NCBI GenBank assembly: GCA_024234595.1
Contig: JACKNZ010000013.1
Coordinates: forward strand, 1 to 64,000
Length of the DNA: 64,000 nt
DNA from: Moraxellaceae bacterium
GTDB lineage: Bacteria; Pseudomonadota; Gammaproteobacteria; Pseudomonadales; Moraxellaceae
Direction of reading: 5' to 3'
Below, piece by piece: positions 20,862 to 31,175 of the stretch; the first letter of the stretch is position 1, and every line of letters starts with the position of its first letter. The notes below the pieces were generated by a model, which was not told the origin of the DNA, ran no database searches, and was given only the letters and a program-made list of their open reading frames with translations. The position numbers and the translations under genes are program-made.

Positions 20862-21230
20862 CTATTTATTTGGAATTAAGGTTTGAATTACTTTCATAAG
20901 TAAGGATTCGTCAACAGGCTTAGTCAAGTAATCACTTGCCCCTTGTCTTTTACCCCATACTCTGTCAGTTTCTTGGTCTTTGGTGGTAACAATCACGACA
21001 GGAATGTGTGATGTGTCTGCCCCCTTAGTAATTTGGCGTGTGGCCTGAAAACCGTTAATCCCTGGCATTACCACGTCCATCAACACCAAATCAGGTAACT
21101 CTGCGCGAGCAACAGCGACGCCATCTGCACCATTGGTTGCCTCCAACACAGCATGCCCATGACGCTCTAAAATCTCTTTAAAACGATAGGTTTCTGTTGG
21201 CGAGTCATCAACAATTAAAATACGTGCCAT
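20862..21230 (-). CDS. pilH: Response regulator PilH
   Basis: Single-domain receiver of 122 residues phosphorylated by ChpA, linked in Pseudomonas to pilus retraction. The acidic pocket (ILIVDDSPTE), phospho-acceptor Asp (LVLMDVVMPGINGF), Thr (VVIVTTKDQETD) and Lys (YLTKPVDE) are all present. Second gene of the cluster, 28 bases after pilG. Confidence 0.94.
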   Translation of the reverse strand: MARILIVDDSPTETYRFKEILERHGHAVLEATNGADGVAVARAELPDLVLMDVVMPGINGFQATRQITKGADTSHIPVVIVTTKDQETDRVWGKRQGASDYLTKPVDESLLMKVIQTLIPNK

Positions 21231-21258
21231 ACTGCCCTCATTTTTGTTTTATGACTAA

Positions 21259-21642
21259 TTAGGACTTAACATACTGACGAATAGCCGTAAATAACTCTTC
21301 TTTACTAAATGGCTTTGTTAAGTACTCATCCGAGCCGACAATGCGTCCCTTTGCTTTATCAAACAATCCATCTTTACTAGACAACATGATGACGGGCGTT
21401 GTCTTAAATGCTGAATTATTTTTGATAAGTGCACAAGTCTGATAACCATCCAAACGCGGCATCATAATGTCCACAAAAATAATATCAGGATTGGAATCAG
21501 CAATTTTAGCTAAAGCATCAAAGCCATCAGTTGCCGTTATGACGGTACAGCCCGCTTTTTGCAACAAGGTTTCTGCAGTACGACGAATTGTTTTGGAGTC
21601 ATCAATCACCATGACTTTTAAACCATCAAAATTTTCTTCCAT
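21259..21642 (-). CDS. pilG: Response regulator PilG
   Basis: Single-domain receiver of 127 residues and first gene of the Pil-Chp operon. In Pseudomonas it promotes pilus extension and cAMP signalling. VMVIDDSKTIRRTAE, IIFVDIMMPRLDGYQTC, IMLSSKDGLFDKAKG and YLTKPFSKEEL are very close to known PilG. ATG at 21642 (MEENFDGLKV) is preferred: AAAGG lies about eight bases upstream, and the start then matches the family. The longer frame to 21672 has no ribosome site. Confidence 0.95.
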   Translation of the reverse strand: MEENFDGLKVMVIDDSKTIRRTAETLLQKAGCTVITATDGFDALAKIADSNPDIIFVDIMMPRLDGYQTCALIKNNSAFKTTPVIMLSSKDGLFDKAKGRIVGSDEYLTKPFSKEELFTAIRQYVKS

Positions 21643-22044
21643 CGAAGTTGCCTTTCTATTTTCTGAGGCCATATGGCCGATAGTGGAGTGTAAAAATTAC
21701 CTAAATATTCATTTGTTTTATTTTAGGGTGGCTTCTAAATACGACAGCAAGCTCTTAACAGAGTACTTCTGTATTTCAACACACATTGATGGCTTAACAG
21801 CAGTACCACCCTTCATCATCATATCGTTATTAGCAGTCTATTCTCGTTTTAACACAGTTTTGAGCACGAATCTATAGCATAATTAGCTTTCATGAGGCCA
21901 TGCTTAATATATTACAAAGGCTTAGCATGATTTGTTAATGCTTTTGCTAAAGTTAACGCGTTTAAGCCACTCTGACAAGCCCTTTAAAACATTCAGTATG
22001 TGACTGCTCACGCATTTAATTCGTATTATCTATCCTTGAGCTTG
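21643..22044. other. Non-coding gap upstream of pilG
   Basis: About 400 bases separate pilG from the preceding leftward gene. It must hold the promoter of the pilG-chpC operon, but no clear -35/-10 pair stands out. Open frames here are short and lack ribosome sites. I see no RNA gene or repeat family. Confidence 0.5.
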
Positions 22045-22299
22045 TTATAAATCTTGTAATCGTTGTATATCCAACACCGAAAACGGCCATTTTAATTCTT
22101 GCCCATCGTCAGCACTTTTTAGTACTGGAATGCTTAAAGCATATTTTGTCATTAAGTTTTGGTCTAAGGCAATATCTACTTCTTGACACACAATAGGCAA
22201 TACACATTGCGCTTGACTCAATACTTGCTGAGCATAGTCACACAAATGGCAACCGAGTGTACCATATAAAATATATTTTTTTTTAGTTTTTGTGTGCAT
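22045..22299 (-). CDS. Glutaredoxin-like (DUF836) small redox protein
   Basis: Thioredoxin-fold protein of about 84 residues with a CHLC redox centre (YGTLGCHLCDYA) and a cis-Pro loop (LSIPVLKS). This is the glutaredoxin-like DUF836 pattern. The start MHTKTKKKYILYG at 22299 lies inside the last codons of rlmKL, a 17-base overlap in another frame, so it is probably translated by coupling. A longer frame to 22347 is less likely. Substrate unknown. Confidence 0.8.
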   Translation of the reverse strand: MHTKTKKKYILYGTLGCHLCDYAQQVLSQAQCVLPIVCQEVDIALDQNLMTKYALSIPVLKSADDGQELKWPFSVLDIQRLQDL

Positions 22300-24430
22300 G
22301 GTCGATTTGCCAACAACGATGTATTTTATGGTTTCGTTTGAAATCAAAACCTAATGTTTCGTGGCTAATTTCTTGGCAATACAAATAGTCCATCGCCTCA
22401 CTATCTAACTCAAAACGTCTAAAGTTAGTTGAGAAATAGCAAATGCCATTCGGTTTTAATAAACGCATAGCTAAGGTTAATAACTCCACATGGTCACGTT
22501 GAACATCAAAGACATCTTGTGTCTTTTTTGAGTTTGAGAAGGTTGGCGGATCAATAAAAATCATGTCGAATTTATCACGACATTGTCTTAACCAAGACAA
22601 CACATCTGCTTCAATAAATTGATGATAACGCTCATCTAAGCCATTTAATGCAAAGTTCTTTTTACCCCATAATAAATAGGTATTGGATAAATCGACACTA
22701 ACGGTTTTGTTTGCCCCTCCCAATGCCGCATGAACGCTGGCAGAGCAGGTATAAGCAAACAAGTTTAAAAAGCTTTTATCTGCACTTTGTTGGCTAATTT
22801 TTTGGCGAATGGGGCGATGATCCAAAAATAAGCCTGTATCTAAATAGTCGGTTAAGTTAACCAACAGACGCGCTTTGCCCTCTTGAACTTCGAGGTATTT
22901 ATTGCGCTGATTGAGCTTCTCGTATTGTTGTTGGCCTTTTTGTTGGGCGCGCACTTTAATAAACACTTTATCACGATGCAAACCGAAAATTTGTCTAATG
23001 ACTTGTAACGCTGTTTTAAAACGAGTGGCTGCTTTTTCGGCATCAATAGATTTGGGCGGGGCGTATTCTTGTACGTGTAAGACTTCGCCATAAATATCAA
23101 TCGCCAAATTAAATTCTGGCAAATCAGCATCATATACCCGATAACAACAAACTTGTTCACGCACCGCTTGTTTATAAAAATGCTGTAAATTTTTGCGCAA
23201 ACGATTAGCAAAAGCATCTGCTTCAACGGGAATTTGTTGCTCTTTGGCTTCAACAAAACGATGTGCCGTTGGTACAGGCACAGATTGAACTTTGCCATGA
23301 CGCACAAAAACTGTTAAGTCACCATTACGCAGTTTTTGGGTATGTAAATGTTCAAAACCCAAGGCATCAGCATGTTCAATTTTGGCGGCCAAGACTGTTG
23401 CCTGCCAACCACCCAAACGTTCACGCGCCAAGCGTCCTAATGCTTTATATAAATAAATTGCCGTATCGTCTTCGCCTAGACGTTCACCATAAGGTGGATT
23501 AGTAATTAACAAACCATCATTCGTTGGCTTAACAGGCAAATCGACTAATGCTTGATGTTTTAATTGCACAAATTGGCTTAAACCTGCAGCTTGAATATTT
23601 TTGCTGGCAGCTTGTAAAGCCTCCATATCCGCATCATAACCTTGCATGACTGGCCACACTTTCTGAAAGCCTGATTGTTGGCGTTGACGCGCTTCTTGCC
23701 AACATTGTTCCCAAAGTACTTGGTTATGCCCTTCCCATGCCAAAAAGCCAAAATAATCGCGCATTAAGCCCGTTGCCACGTCACCATACATTAAAGCGGC
23801 TTCGGTTAATAACGTCCCTGAACCACACATAGGGTCTATTAAGGCTTGAAAACGACTGTTTGGCCAACCTGCTTGACGCAAAATGGCGGCTGCCAGCGTT
23901 TCTTTAAGGGGGGCTTCACCAATCATGCGCCGATAGCCACGTTTATGTAAACTTTCACCTGACATATCTAAACTAACGGTAATGCTGTCGGGCTTGACTA
24001 AAACATGTAAATTGATGTCACTGGCTTGTGGATCGACACTTGGACGTTGACCTGTTTGACGACGAAAAGCATCAACAACCGCATCTTTTAATTTGAGTGC
24101 CATATATTGGGTATGACACACCACGCCTTTAATTGCCACTGCACGTACTGCAAAGGTTTTATCTAAACTAAACACTTCTTGCCAAGGATAAGACACGGCT
24201 TCTTGATATAAGTCATCAGGACTATTACTGTGCAAACGAAACAAAGGCTTATATACACGAGACGCCAAACGTGACCATAAACATAAATTGTAAGCTGTGC
24301 GTAAGTCCCCTTCGACCCAAACAGCACTTGGCTCTTGACGCAAAACTGTTGCACCAATTTCTTGGCATTCGTCAGCTAATAAACTTTCAAGGCCATCAGC
24401 ACAGGCAACAACCCATGTGGTTATAGACAT
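22283..24430 (-). CDS. rlmL: Bifunctional 23S rRNA methyltransferase RlmKL
   Basis: Modifies 23S rRNA at G2445 (m2G, RlmL half) and G2069 (m7G, RlmK half). The 715 residues are the size of the fused E. coli enzyme. A THUMP domain lies near 60-155. The first methyltransferase has DPMCGSGTLLTEAAL and the NPPYGERLG catalytic motif. The second (about 380-715) has SFLNLFAYTCSASVHAA and FIDPPTFSNSKK. Each half carries a SAM-binding motif. Confidence 0.96.
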   Translation of the reverse strand: MSITTWVVACADGLESLLADECQEIGATVLRQEPSAVWVEGDLRTAYNLCLWSRLASRVYKPLFRLHSNSPDDLYQEAVSYPWQEVFSLDKTFAVRAVAIKGVVCHTQYMALKLKDAVVDAFRRQTGQRPSVDPQASDINLHVLVKPDSITVSLDMSGESLHKRGYRRMIGEAPLKETLAAAILRQAGWPNSRFQALIDPMCGSGTLLTEAALMYGDVATGLMRDYFGFLAWEGHNQVLWEQCWQEARQRQQSGFQKVWPVMQGYDADMEALQAASKNIQAAGLSQFVQLKHQALVDLPVKPTNDGLLITNPPYGERLGEDDTAIYLYKALGRLARERLGGWQATVLAAKIEHADALGFEHLHTQKLRNGDLTVFVRHGKVQSVPVPTAHRFVEAKEQQIPVEADAFANRLRKNLQHFYKQAVREQVCCYRVYDADLPEFNLAIDIYGEVLHVQEYAPPKSIDAEKAATRFKTALQVIRQIFGLHRDKVFIKVRAQQKGQQQYEKLNQRNKYLEVQEGKARLLVNLTDYLDTGLFLDHRPIRQKISQQSADKSFLNLFAYTCSASVHAALGGANKTVSVDLSNTYLLWGKKNFALNGLDERYHQFIEADVLSWLRQCRDKFDMIFIDPPTFSNSKKTQDVFDVQRDHVELLTLAMRLLKPNGICYFSTNFRRFELDSEAMDYLYCQEISHETLGFDFKRNHKIHRCWQIDHAHKN

Positions 24431-24446
24431 ATCGAATTTCTCTGGT

Positions 24447-24962
24447 TTAACGTCGCTTTAAAAAATCAGCGCGTAACTGTGGGACTTGCGGCATTCCTTT
24501 AACTGGCCAACGAATAATCGGCACACCTGCCGAACGTAAGGCTTTGTCTTTTTTAGCATCTGCTTGTATTCGGTCAGCTTTTTCGTGAGAGCTATCATCT
24601 AACTCAATCGCTGCCAAGATTTTGGCTCCGTCAGGCGCACATACCACAAAGTCCACACTCATGCGGTTAATACGATTTAACCAAGATTGATGTTCGGCTT
24701 CGGGAGCCACATCAATGATGCGACTCAGTTGTACTTGGCTAAAAATTAAATACTCGGGTAATGCTTGTCGCAATCGAGCGTATAATTCACGCTCTGTGGC
24801 TGTCATCAACACGCGCGGTACATATGGCCATACTTTCATGTCATCAATAGAAAGTGGCTTACGAAATACGCTGGCTACAAATGCCCATAAAATAACAACT
24901 AAAATTACAACCGCAACAATCGTTAAAATGTCTGGATTTATGGTTTCCAAGGAGCCACCCAT
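24447..24962 (-). CDS. Membrane-anchored DUF2726 protein
   Basis: 171 residues. One membrane segment is near residues 10-32 (DILTIVAVVILVVILWAFVA), followed by a cytoplasmic DUF2726 domain. LMTATERELYARLRQALPE, VDFVVCAP, AAIELDDSSH and RIQADAKKDKALRSAGVP give the D...ExD-type pattern related to very-short-patch-repair-like nuclease folds. Activity is not known. Its start lies within the 3' end of the SPOR gene (25-base overlap), implying coupled translation. Confidence 0.78.
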   Translation of the reverse strand: MGGSLETINPDILTIVAVVILVVILWAFVASVFRKPLSIDDMKVWPYVPRVLMTATERELYARLRQALPEYLIFSQVQLSRIIDVAPEAEHQSWLNRINRMSVDFVVCAPDGAKILAAIELDDSSHEKADRIQADAKKDKALRSAGVPIIRWPVKGMPQVPQLRADFLKRR

Positions 24963-26140
24963 GCACCCGAAATGCCTAAACCACCGTCATCATTGATTTT
25001 ACCTTTGAGTGATTGCGCTTTAGTTTTGTCTAATTCTGGCCCTACGACAATCTTCCAGCTTTCACCACTTTTGACCACCCGACTACGATAACCTTTAGCT
25101 GATAATTTAGCACTGAGTGCATCAGCCTTGCTTTTATCACTAACACTCGCCACTTGCACTACCCATGCTTCGCTCGTTGCTTTGTCAGATGCTTTTGCGT
25201 CTTTTTCGTTGGTTTTACCTTCTAAGGCTAAGCGGGCTTTGTGCTCTTCCTCTTTCTTTTTGGCGGCTGCTTTTTCTGCGGCCAGTTTTTCGGCTTTGGC
25301 TTCTGCCTCTGCTTGTTTTTTGGCTTCTAATTTAGCTTTTTCTTGGGCTTCTTTTTTAGCTGTTAGCTCTGCTTGTTGTGTTTTTTCTTCAGCCAAACGC
25401 TCAGCTTCTTTCTTTTGATTTTTCTCTTGTTGTAACTTTTCTTGCGCCACTCTTTCGGCTTTTGCTTTTTCAGCCGCAACTTTTTCGGCCTTAGCCTCTG
25501 CCTCTGCTTGTTTTTTGGCTTCTAATTTAGCTTTCTCTTGGGTTGGTTTTTGGGCATTATCAATATCATTCACTGTGGTTTTGCCTTCTAAAGCCAAACG
25601 TGCTTTTTCGGCTTCTTGTTTGAGTGCTTTTTCTTTAGCCAATTTTTCGGCTTGTATTTGCTCAGCTTTTAAGGCTGCTTGAGCGGCTAATTGCTGCTCT
25701 GCTTCTTGTTGGGCTTGAGTGCTACTCGCCTCCAAAATTGCTAAGGCTTTGTCTGCTTCTTGCTTTTGTTTGAGTGCTTGCTCGGGGGTAATTTCTTCGG
25801 TACTGTTGAGCAAATCCGCTGTGCGCTTTTTGGCTGCCAAATCTTCTGCCAACTGCTCTGGACTCTTAACACCATCATCTGAAGGCGTGGGTTTGCTCAA
25901 AGAATAAAAAGGCGTTTCTTCACTATGCACAGAAGCAATATCGTCTTCTGCTTCGCGTTGTTGTTGGTTAAGTTCGGGCTGTGCCTGCTCAACCGTGGCA
26001 ACTGGCGGTTTGGCTGGCAACGGTTCTAAACGGCTCAACAATTTAGCACCAGAACCGTCTAACATTAACGGAAGTAATATAGCAGCACCTGCAACTAAGA
26101 CGATGCCACCTAAGAGACGTTGTTTAACTGCTGTATCCAT
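24938..26140 (-). CDS. SPOR-domain membrane protein with Lys/Glu/Ala repeats (DedD-like)
   Basis: 400 residues. A single N-terminal membrane segment (about 9-27, LLGGIVLVAGAAILLPLML) is followed by a long charged Ala/Glu/Lys/Gln-rich helical stretch (about 110-320) and a C-terminal SPOR domain (about 325-400, WVVQVASVSDKSKADAL) that binds denuded peptidoglycan at the septum. The position after accD-folC matches dedD/SPOR genes of gammaproteobacteria. The helical stretch contains an internal duplication: KARLALEGKT occurs twice, and a nearly identical tract of about 60 bases occurs at 25291-25348 and 25483-25541. Confidence 0.87.
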   Translation of the reverse strand: MDTAVKQRLLGGIVLVAGAAILLPLMLDGSGAKLLSRLEPLPAKPPVATVEQAQPELNQQQREAEDDIASVHSEETPFYSLSKPTPSDDGVKSPEQLAEDLAAKKRTADLLNSTEEITPEQALKQKQEADKALAILEASSTQAQQEAEQQLAAQAALKAEQIQAEKLAKEKALKQEAEKARLALEGKTTVNDIDNAQKPTQEKAKLEAKKQAEAEAKAEKVAAEKAKAERVAQEKLQQEKNQKKEAERLAEEKTQQAELTAKKEAQEKAKLEAKKQAEAEAKAEKLAAEKAAAKKKEEEHKARLALEGKTNEKDAKASDKATSEAWVVQVASVSDKSKADALSAKLSAKGYRSRVVKSGESWKIVVGPELDKTKAQSLKGKINDDGGLGISGAWVAPWKP

Positions 26141-26143
26141 AAT

Positions 26144-27394
26144 TTATTGTGTCTGTAACCACTGTTTGGCAGCAGCTACTGTGTAAAAAGAGCCAAAAAC
26201 TAAAATTCTATCGCCCGCTTGTGCTGATTGACAGGCTGCTTGCATTGCTGCAGCCACTGAGCAATATATTCCACCTAGATACATACCGTTAACGTGCAAT
26301 AACGGAACAATATTTTTTGCTAACGCGCCACGAGGCACATCTAAATTTGCCACGAACCACTGATCAATTTTGCCCACACATTGACTAATTGTGCCTGCAA
26401 TGTCTTTATCCGCTAACATAGCAAATACTGCGATGGTTTTTTGTGAGCTAGCTGGTAATTGTTGCATAAAAAAGCTTGCCCCGTGAGGGTTATGCGCAAC
26501 ATCCAAGATAATTTGTTTGTGATTGTGTAAAAAATGCTCGGCACGACCCGCTAACTGGGCATTTTTTACGCCATTGGCTAGTGCTTGTTGACTAATCGTC
26601 AATGGTGCTAAGGTCACTGCCGCTATTGCTGTCGCAACATTATCATAAGCCAATCGCGGTGTCGGTAGTTGTGAATACTGATGATTCATACCTTGCCAAG
26701 ACCAGCAATCTGCTTGCACCTGAAAACTAAACTGCTGTTGTTTAATATATAAAGACGTTTGTAATTGTGCTGCATAGTCTAACAAAGGCTGTGGTGGATT
26801 TGTTTCGCCATATATAGCAGGTCGATGGGCGCGAAAAATCCCTGCTTTTTCAACACTAATCGCCTCTCGCGTATCGCCTAACCAGTCGGTATGATCAATA
26901 CCAATGCTGGTAATAACAGCCACATCAGCATCAATAATATTAACTGCATCTAAACGACCACCCAAACCAACTTCTAAAATCGCGATATCTAGTTTTGCTT
27001 GTTTAAAAATCCAAAAAGCGGCTAGCGTAGTAAACTCAAAGTAGCTTAAAGAAATATTACTGGCCGCACGAGCAGCTTCTACGGCATTAAATGCGTTAAT
27101 CAACAACTCATCAGTGACAGGCTGATTATCAATAGCAATTCTTTCATTAAAATCAATAATATGTGGTGAAGTATAAGTCCCTACTTTGTAGCCTGCTGCA
27201 CAACAAATGGCGGTCAATGTGGCAACCGTTGAGCCTTTACCATTTGTGCCACCGACAGTAATAACAGGACAGTTTAAACTTAATAAATCGGCTGCTTGGG
27301 CAACGGCTTGTACACGCGCCAAGCCCATATCAATGGCTTTATAATGTTGATTTTCGAGATGGTGTAGCCATTGGCTCAAAGAATTTAAAGACAT
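26144..27394 (-). CDS. folC: Folylpolyglutamate/dihydrofolate synthase
   Basis: Adds glutamate to folates and makes dihydrofolate from dihydropteroate. From ATG 27394 (MSLNSLSQWLHHLENQ) it has 416 residues. Seen are the Mur-ligase P-loop VGGTNGKGSTVATL, the omega-loop region YTSPHIIDFNERI, EVGLGGRLDAVN and SIGIDHTDWLG, and the C-terminal ILDVAHNPHGA. The frame extends to 27472 into accD, but those residues are not family-like. Confidence 0.95.
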   Translation of the reverse strand: MSLNSLSQWLHHLENQHYKAIDMGLARVQAVAQAADLLSLNCPVITVGGTNGKGSTVATLTAICCAAGYKVGTYTSPHIIDFNERIAIDNQPVTDELLINAFNAVEAARAASNISLSYFEFTTLAAFWIFKQAKLDIAILEVGLGGRLDAVNIIDADVAVITSIGIDHTDWLGDTREAISVEKAGIFRAHRPAIYGETNPPQPLLDYAAQLQTSLYIKQQQFSFQVQADCWSWQGMNHQYSQLPTPRLAYDNVATAIAAVTLAPLTISQQALANGVKNAQLAGRAEHFLHNHKQIILDVAHNPHGASFFMQQLPASSQKTIAVFAMLADKDIAGTISQCVGKIDQWFVANLDVPRGALAKNIVPLLHVNGMYLGGIYCSVAAAMQAACQSAQAGDRILVFGSFYTVAAAKQWLQTQ

Positions 27395-27401
27395 ACAACA
27401 A

Positions 27402-28259
27402 CTAATAAGAACGGTGGGACAGTTTGGCCAATAAACGATATAAGGTATCGCGTAGCTCACGACGATGGACAATCATATCCACCGTGCCATGTTCTAATAA
27501 AAACTCAGAACGCTGAAAACCTTCGGGTAATACTTGACGAACGGTTTGCTCAATCACACGCGGCCCTGCAAAACCAATTAAGGCATAAGGCTCGGCAATA
27601 TTGATATCACCTAACATTGCCAAGCTGGCTGATACCCCACCATATACAGGGTCAATTAGTACCGAAATATAAGGAATACCCTGCAATTTCATTTGCTCAA
27701 TAATTGCAGCAGTACGTGCCATTTGCATTAAAGAAAACAAGGCTTCTTGCATACGCGCACCACCTGACGTAGCAAAACACACAAGAGGAATCCGCTCTTG
27801 TAGTGACAGTTGTGCTGCTCGAACAAAACGCGCGCCCACTACGGCTCCCATTGAGCCGCCCATAAAATTAAATTCAAAGGCAGCCACCATCACGGGCATA
27901 CCATTAACTGTCCCTTTTACAGCAATCAAAGCATCGCTTTCATTGGTGTCTTTTTGAGCATCTGTTAAGCGATCTATATAACGCTTACTATCCTTAAAAT
28001 TAAGGCGGTCTTGCGGCAACAAATCGGCAGCGATTTCTTCACGGCCTTCGGCATCTAAAAACATATCAATTCGTTGCCGAGCACTAATTCGCAAATGATG
28101 GTCACACTTGGGACAAACGTGTAAATTGCGCTCTACTTCGGCTTGATACAATACGCCTTCGCATTTGGGACATTTTTTCCATACGCCTTCAGGAACAGAC
28201 ATTTTGCGTTCTTCGGTATTTTTACCTGCATTGGGCAAAATTTTTCCTAACCAGCTCAT
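27402..28259 (-). CDS. accD: Acetyl-CoA carboxylase carboxyltransferase beta subunit
   Basis: Forms the carboxyltransferase with AccA, making malonyl-CoA for fatty acid synthesis. The 285-residue protein has the N-terminal zinc finger with four cysteines (CPKCEG and CPKCDH), a crotonase-like core, and [10 protein letters not shown] and [12 protein letters not shown] for CoA binding. It stands between trpA and folC, the usual gammaproteobacterial order. Confidence 0.97.
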   Translation of the reverse strand: MSWLGKILPNAGKNTEERKMSVPEGVWKKCPKCEGVLYQAEVERNLHVCPKCDHHLRISARQRIDMFLDAEGREEIAADLLPQDRLNFKDSKRYIDRLTDAQKDTNESDALIAVKGTVNGMPVMVAAFEFNFMGGSMGAVVGARFVRAAQLSLQERIPLVCFATSGGARMQEALFSLMQMARTAAIIEQMKLQGIPYISVLIDPVYGGVSASLAMLGDINIAEPYALIGFAGPRVIEQTVRQVLPEGFQRSEFLLEHGTVDMIVHRRELRDTLYRLLAKLSHRSY

Positions 28260-28293
28260 AGAAAAACTCTCTTTAAATTAATTTATGCAATTA

Positions 28294-28333
28294 GCTCGCC
28301 CTCACCCCGACCCTCTCCCACAGGGAGAGTGTG
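28294..28333. repeat. Family A palindromic repeat between trpA and accD
   Basis: CGCCCTCACCCCGACCCTC followed by TCCCACAGGGAGAG matches the motif found at 977-1100 and elsewhere. It overlaps the last bases before the trpA stop. Confidence 0.7.
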
Positions 28334-28336
28334 AAA

Positions 28337-29140
28337 TTAGACATCCATTGCCTGACGCATATCACTCATTATAGCTTGTAATTGCGCTGGAATAAGCTCT
28401 GGTGTTTGCTGTAACTCAGCAATACGATTAACCAATACTGAGCCAACCACCACACCATCAGCACAACGCGCAACTTCGGCTGCCGATTGTGCGTCTTTAA
28501 TACCAAATCCGACCCCGATTGGTAATTGGCTAAATTGACGAATTGTGGTAATTCGTTCTTTAACCGAGTCAATATCCAAAGCATTAGAGCCTGTTACACC
28601 TTTTAACGATACATAATACACATAACCACTGGCTGCTGCGGTAATGCTAGCAATACGATCATCGGTGGTGGTGGGTGCTAATAAAAAAATCGGGTCGAGT
28701 TGATGGGCTTTTAAAGCGGCCACTAAACATTCACTTTCTTCGGGCGGTAAGTCCACCGTTAAAATACCATCAACGCCTGCTTGCTCGGCATCAGCCGCAA
28801 AAGCCTCATAACCAATGATTTCTAAAGGATTTAAATAACCCATTAACACAATCGGTGTGTGTTGGTTGCTTTGACGAAACTCTTTTACCATCGCTAACAC
28901 ATCATGGCTACTGGTATTATGCACCAAGGCACGTTCATGGGCTTTAGTAATCGTTGGACCATCAGCCATTGGATCAGAAAACGGCACACCCAATTCGATA
29001 ATATCTGCACCACCTGCCACTAAAGCGTGCATCATACCAACGGTGTAACGCGGATGGGGATCACCTGCGGCAATATAAGGAATTAAAGCTGCACGTTGTT
29101 GGGTTTTTAAAGTTGCAAAACAAGAAGCTATTCTGGACAT
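28337..29140 (-). CDS. trpA: Tryptophan synthase alpha subunit
   Basis: Cleaves indole-3-glycerol phosphate to indole inside the TrpA-TrpB complex. The 267-residue TIM barrel carries the catalytic Glu in [18 protein letters not shown], the catalytic Asp in [14 protein letters not shown], and phosphate-binding GVGFGIKDA. It is the last gene of trpF-trpB-trpA, 27 bases after trpB. Confidence 0.97.
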   Translation of the reverse strand: MSRIASCFATLKTQQRAALIPYIAAGDPHPRYTVGMMHALVAGGADIIELGVPFSDPMADGPTITKAHERALVHNTSSHDVLAMVKEFRQSNQHTPIVLMGYLNPLEIIGYEAFAADAEQAGVDGILTVDLPPEESECLVAALKAHQLDPIFLLAPTTTDDRIASITAAASGYVYYVSLKGVTGSNALDIDSVKERITTIRQFSQLPIGVGFGIKDAQSAAEVARCADGVVVGSVLVNRIAELQQTPELIPAQLQAIMSDMRQAMDV

Positions 29141-29167
29141 AATACATATCTTTAATCAATAAATGAG

Positions 29168-30379
29168 TTATAAAATTTCAATACCATCTAACTTGGCAAC
29201 CGTAAACAAATCTTTGTCACCCCGTCCCGACAAATTACAAATAATAATTTTATCAGCACTGAGTGTCGGTGCGAGTTTATGGGCATACGCAAGGGCATGA
29301 CTTGACTCTAGGGCAGGAATAATACCCTCAGTACGAGTCACATGACGGAAAGCATTGAGTGCTTCATCATCGGTAATTGCTACATAATTGACCCGACCAA
29401 TATCTTTTAACCAGCTATGCTCAGGCCCTACACCGGGGTAATCAAGCCCTGCGGACACAGAATGCGTTTCAATAATTTGTCCATTGGTATCGGCCATTAA
29501 ATAAGTACGATTACCGTGTAATACGCCTATTTTACCTGCATTTAATGGTGCTGAATGACGTGCGGTATTGATGCCATCACCTGCCGCCTCAACACCATAC
29601 ATCGCCACCGTTTCATCTTCAAGAAAAGGATGAAATAGCCCAATGGCATTAGAACCGCCACCCACACAAGCCACTAAAGCATCAGGTAAACGACCTGTTT
29701 GTGCCAAACATTGTTGACGCGCTTCACGACCAATAATGGATTGAAAATCACGCACCATCATGGGATACGGATGTGGCCCTGCCACGGTACCAATGGCATA
29801 ATAGGTATTATCAACATTGGTTACCCAGTCGCGCATCGCTTCGTTAAGAGCATCTTTTAGTGTTTTTGAACCAGAAGTAACAGGCACAACCGTTGCACCT
29901 AATAATTTCATACGATAGACATTGGGTGCTTGACGTTTTACATCTTCTTCACCCATATACACCACACACTCCATGCCTAAACGTGCCGCAATGGTGGCCG
30001 TTGCTACGCCATGCTGCCCTGCACCTGTTTCGGCAATAATGCGTGTTTTGCCTGAATGCTTGGCCAATAATGCTTGGCCAATGGTGTTGTTAACTTTATG
30101 TGCGCCTGTATGATTTAAATCTTCGCGTTTTAAATAAATTTGTGCGCCACCTAGCTCACGGCTCCAACGCTCAGCATGATATAACGGTGACGGACGACCA
30201 ACATAAAAGGCTAAATCTTTATCAAAATCAGCTCTAAATTGAGGGTCATCTTTGAGTCGTGCATATAACTTTTCTAAATCTAATAAAGCGGCCATTAAGG
30301 TTTCAGACACAAAACGACCACCATGTACGCCAAAATGACCACGCGCATCGGGAAATTGACTAAAATCTATCGCAGTCAT
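29168..30379 (-). CDS. trpB: Tryptophan synthase beta subunit
   Basis: Joins indole and serine to tryptophan using PLP. It has 403 residues. The PLP lysine lies in [14 protein letters not shown], the phosphate loop is [10 protein letters not shown], and the substrate loop is [13 protein letters not shown]. The start overlaps the trpF stop by 4 bases. Confidence 0.98.
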   Translation of the reverse strand: MTAIDFSQFPDARGHFGVHGGRFVSETLMAALLDLEKLYARLKDDPQFRADFDKDLAFYVGRPSPLYHAERWSRELGGAQIYLKREDLNHTGAHKVNNTIGQALLAKHSGKTRIIAETGAGQHGVATATIAARLGMECVVYMGEEDVKRQAPNVYRMKLLGATVVPVTSGSKTLKDALNEAMRDWVTNVDNTYYAIGTVAGPHPYPMMVRDFQSIIGREARQQCLAQTGRLPDALVACVGGGSNAIGLFHPFLEDETVAMYGVEAAGDGINTARHSAPLNAGKIGVLHGNRTYLMADTNGQIIETHSVSAGLDYPGVGPEHSWLKDIGRVNYVAITDDEALNAFRHVTRTEGIIPALESSHALAYAHKLAPTLSADKIIICNLSGRGDKDLFTVAKLDGIEIL

Positions 30380-30996
30380 GCTGCATTCACTCCTGCCATA
30401 AAGGCTTGTAATAAGGTAAATTCTTTAATACCTTTGCTAACTTCTACCCCACCACTGACATCAACCGCATAAGCTTGGGTCAGATGAATGGCTTCGCTGA
30501 CATTTTCTGGGGTTAAACCACCTGCCAAAATCAGAGGCTTGGTGCTTTGTGGCCAATGTCGCCAATCAAAACTTTCACCCGTTCCACCTTTTAATTGTGG
30601 ATGCCATGCGTCTAATAAAATACCGCTTGCTTGAGGATATTCCGCTATTTTGGCGACAATATCGACATTCGGCTGCATACGCAGGGCTTTAATCCACGGT
30701 GTTGCAAATTGCTGACAATAGCTCTGTGGCTCATCACCATGAAATTGTAATAAGCTTAAAGGCACTTGTGCTAATACTTGTTGCACTTCTTCGCTAGGTG
30801 CATCAACAAACAAGCCCACTGTTGTGACAAAAGGCGGTAATTGTTGAATAATCGAACGCGCTTGTTCGATGCTAACAGCGCGTGGACTGGGTGGATAAAA
30901 CACAAAGCCCAACGCGTCAGCCCCTAGACGAATCGCATCTAAAGCATCAGTCAGTCGGGTTATGCCACAAATTTTAACTCGGGTACGATATGACAA
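30376..30996 (-). CDS. trpF: Phosphoribosylanthranilate isomerase
   Basis: Amadori isomerisation step of tryptophan synthesis. The 206-residue TIM barrel has the catalytic Cys in RVKICGIT, the catalytic Asp in [12 protein letters not shown], and phosphate binding in [10 protein letters not shown] and AVDVSGGVE. First gene of this trp unit. No leader peptide or attenuator is evident upstream. Confidence 0.97.
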   Translation of the reverse strand: MSYRTRVKICGITRLTDALDAIRLGADALGFVFYPPSPRAVSIEQARSIIQQLPPFVTTVGLFVDAPSEEVQQVLAQVPLSLLQFHGDEPQSYCQQFATPWIKALRMQPNVDIVAKIAEYPQASGILLDAWHPQLKGGTGESFDWRHWPQSTKPLILAGGLTPENVSEAIHLTQAYAVDVSGGVEVSKGIKEFTLLQAFMAGVNAA

Positions 30997-31116
30997 GGCT
31001 TATTCTTCACTCATATAAGCTCAGTATTTATTCACTGAGGAACAAAAAATATTTTAGAATCGGCGATTGTAGCAAAGCGAGTAACAATTACTAGAGCCAA
31101 TTTAGCATTTACACCC

Positions 31117-31143
31117 AAACATATGCAAAACATATGCTATGAT
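31117..31143 (+). promoter_or_regulatory. Candidate vapBC promoter with repeated AAACATATGC operator
   Basis: AAACATATGC occurs at 31117-31126 and again at 31128-31137, spaced 11 bases (one helical turn). A -10-like TATGAT follows at 31138-31143. Repeats of this type next to antitoxin promoters usually bind the antitoxin for autorepression. The -35 region is weak. Confidence 0.5.
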
Positions 31144-31175
31144 AATTCAATCAGCTAATTTAAGAGGCAACAACA

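Noticed and set aside
25128..25418. 96-residue plus-strand frame opposite the SPOR gene
   Set aside because: Ser/Ala/Phe-rich artefact of the Lys/Glu/Ala repeat on the coding strand.
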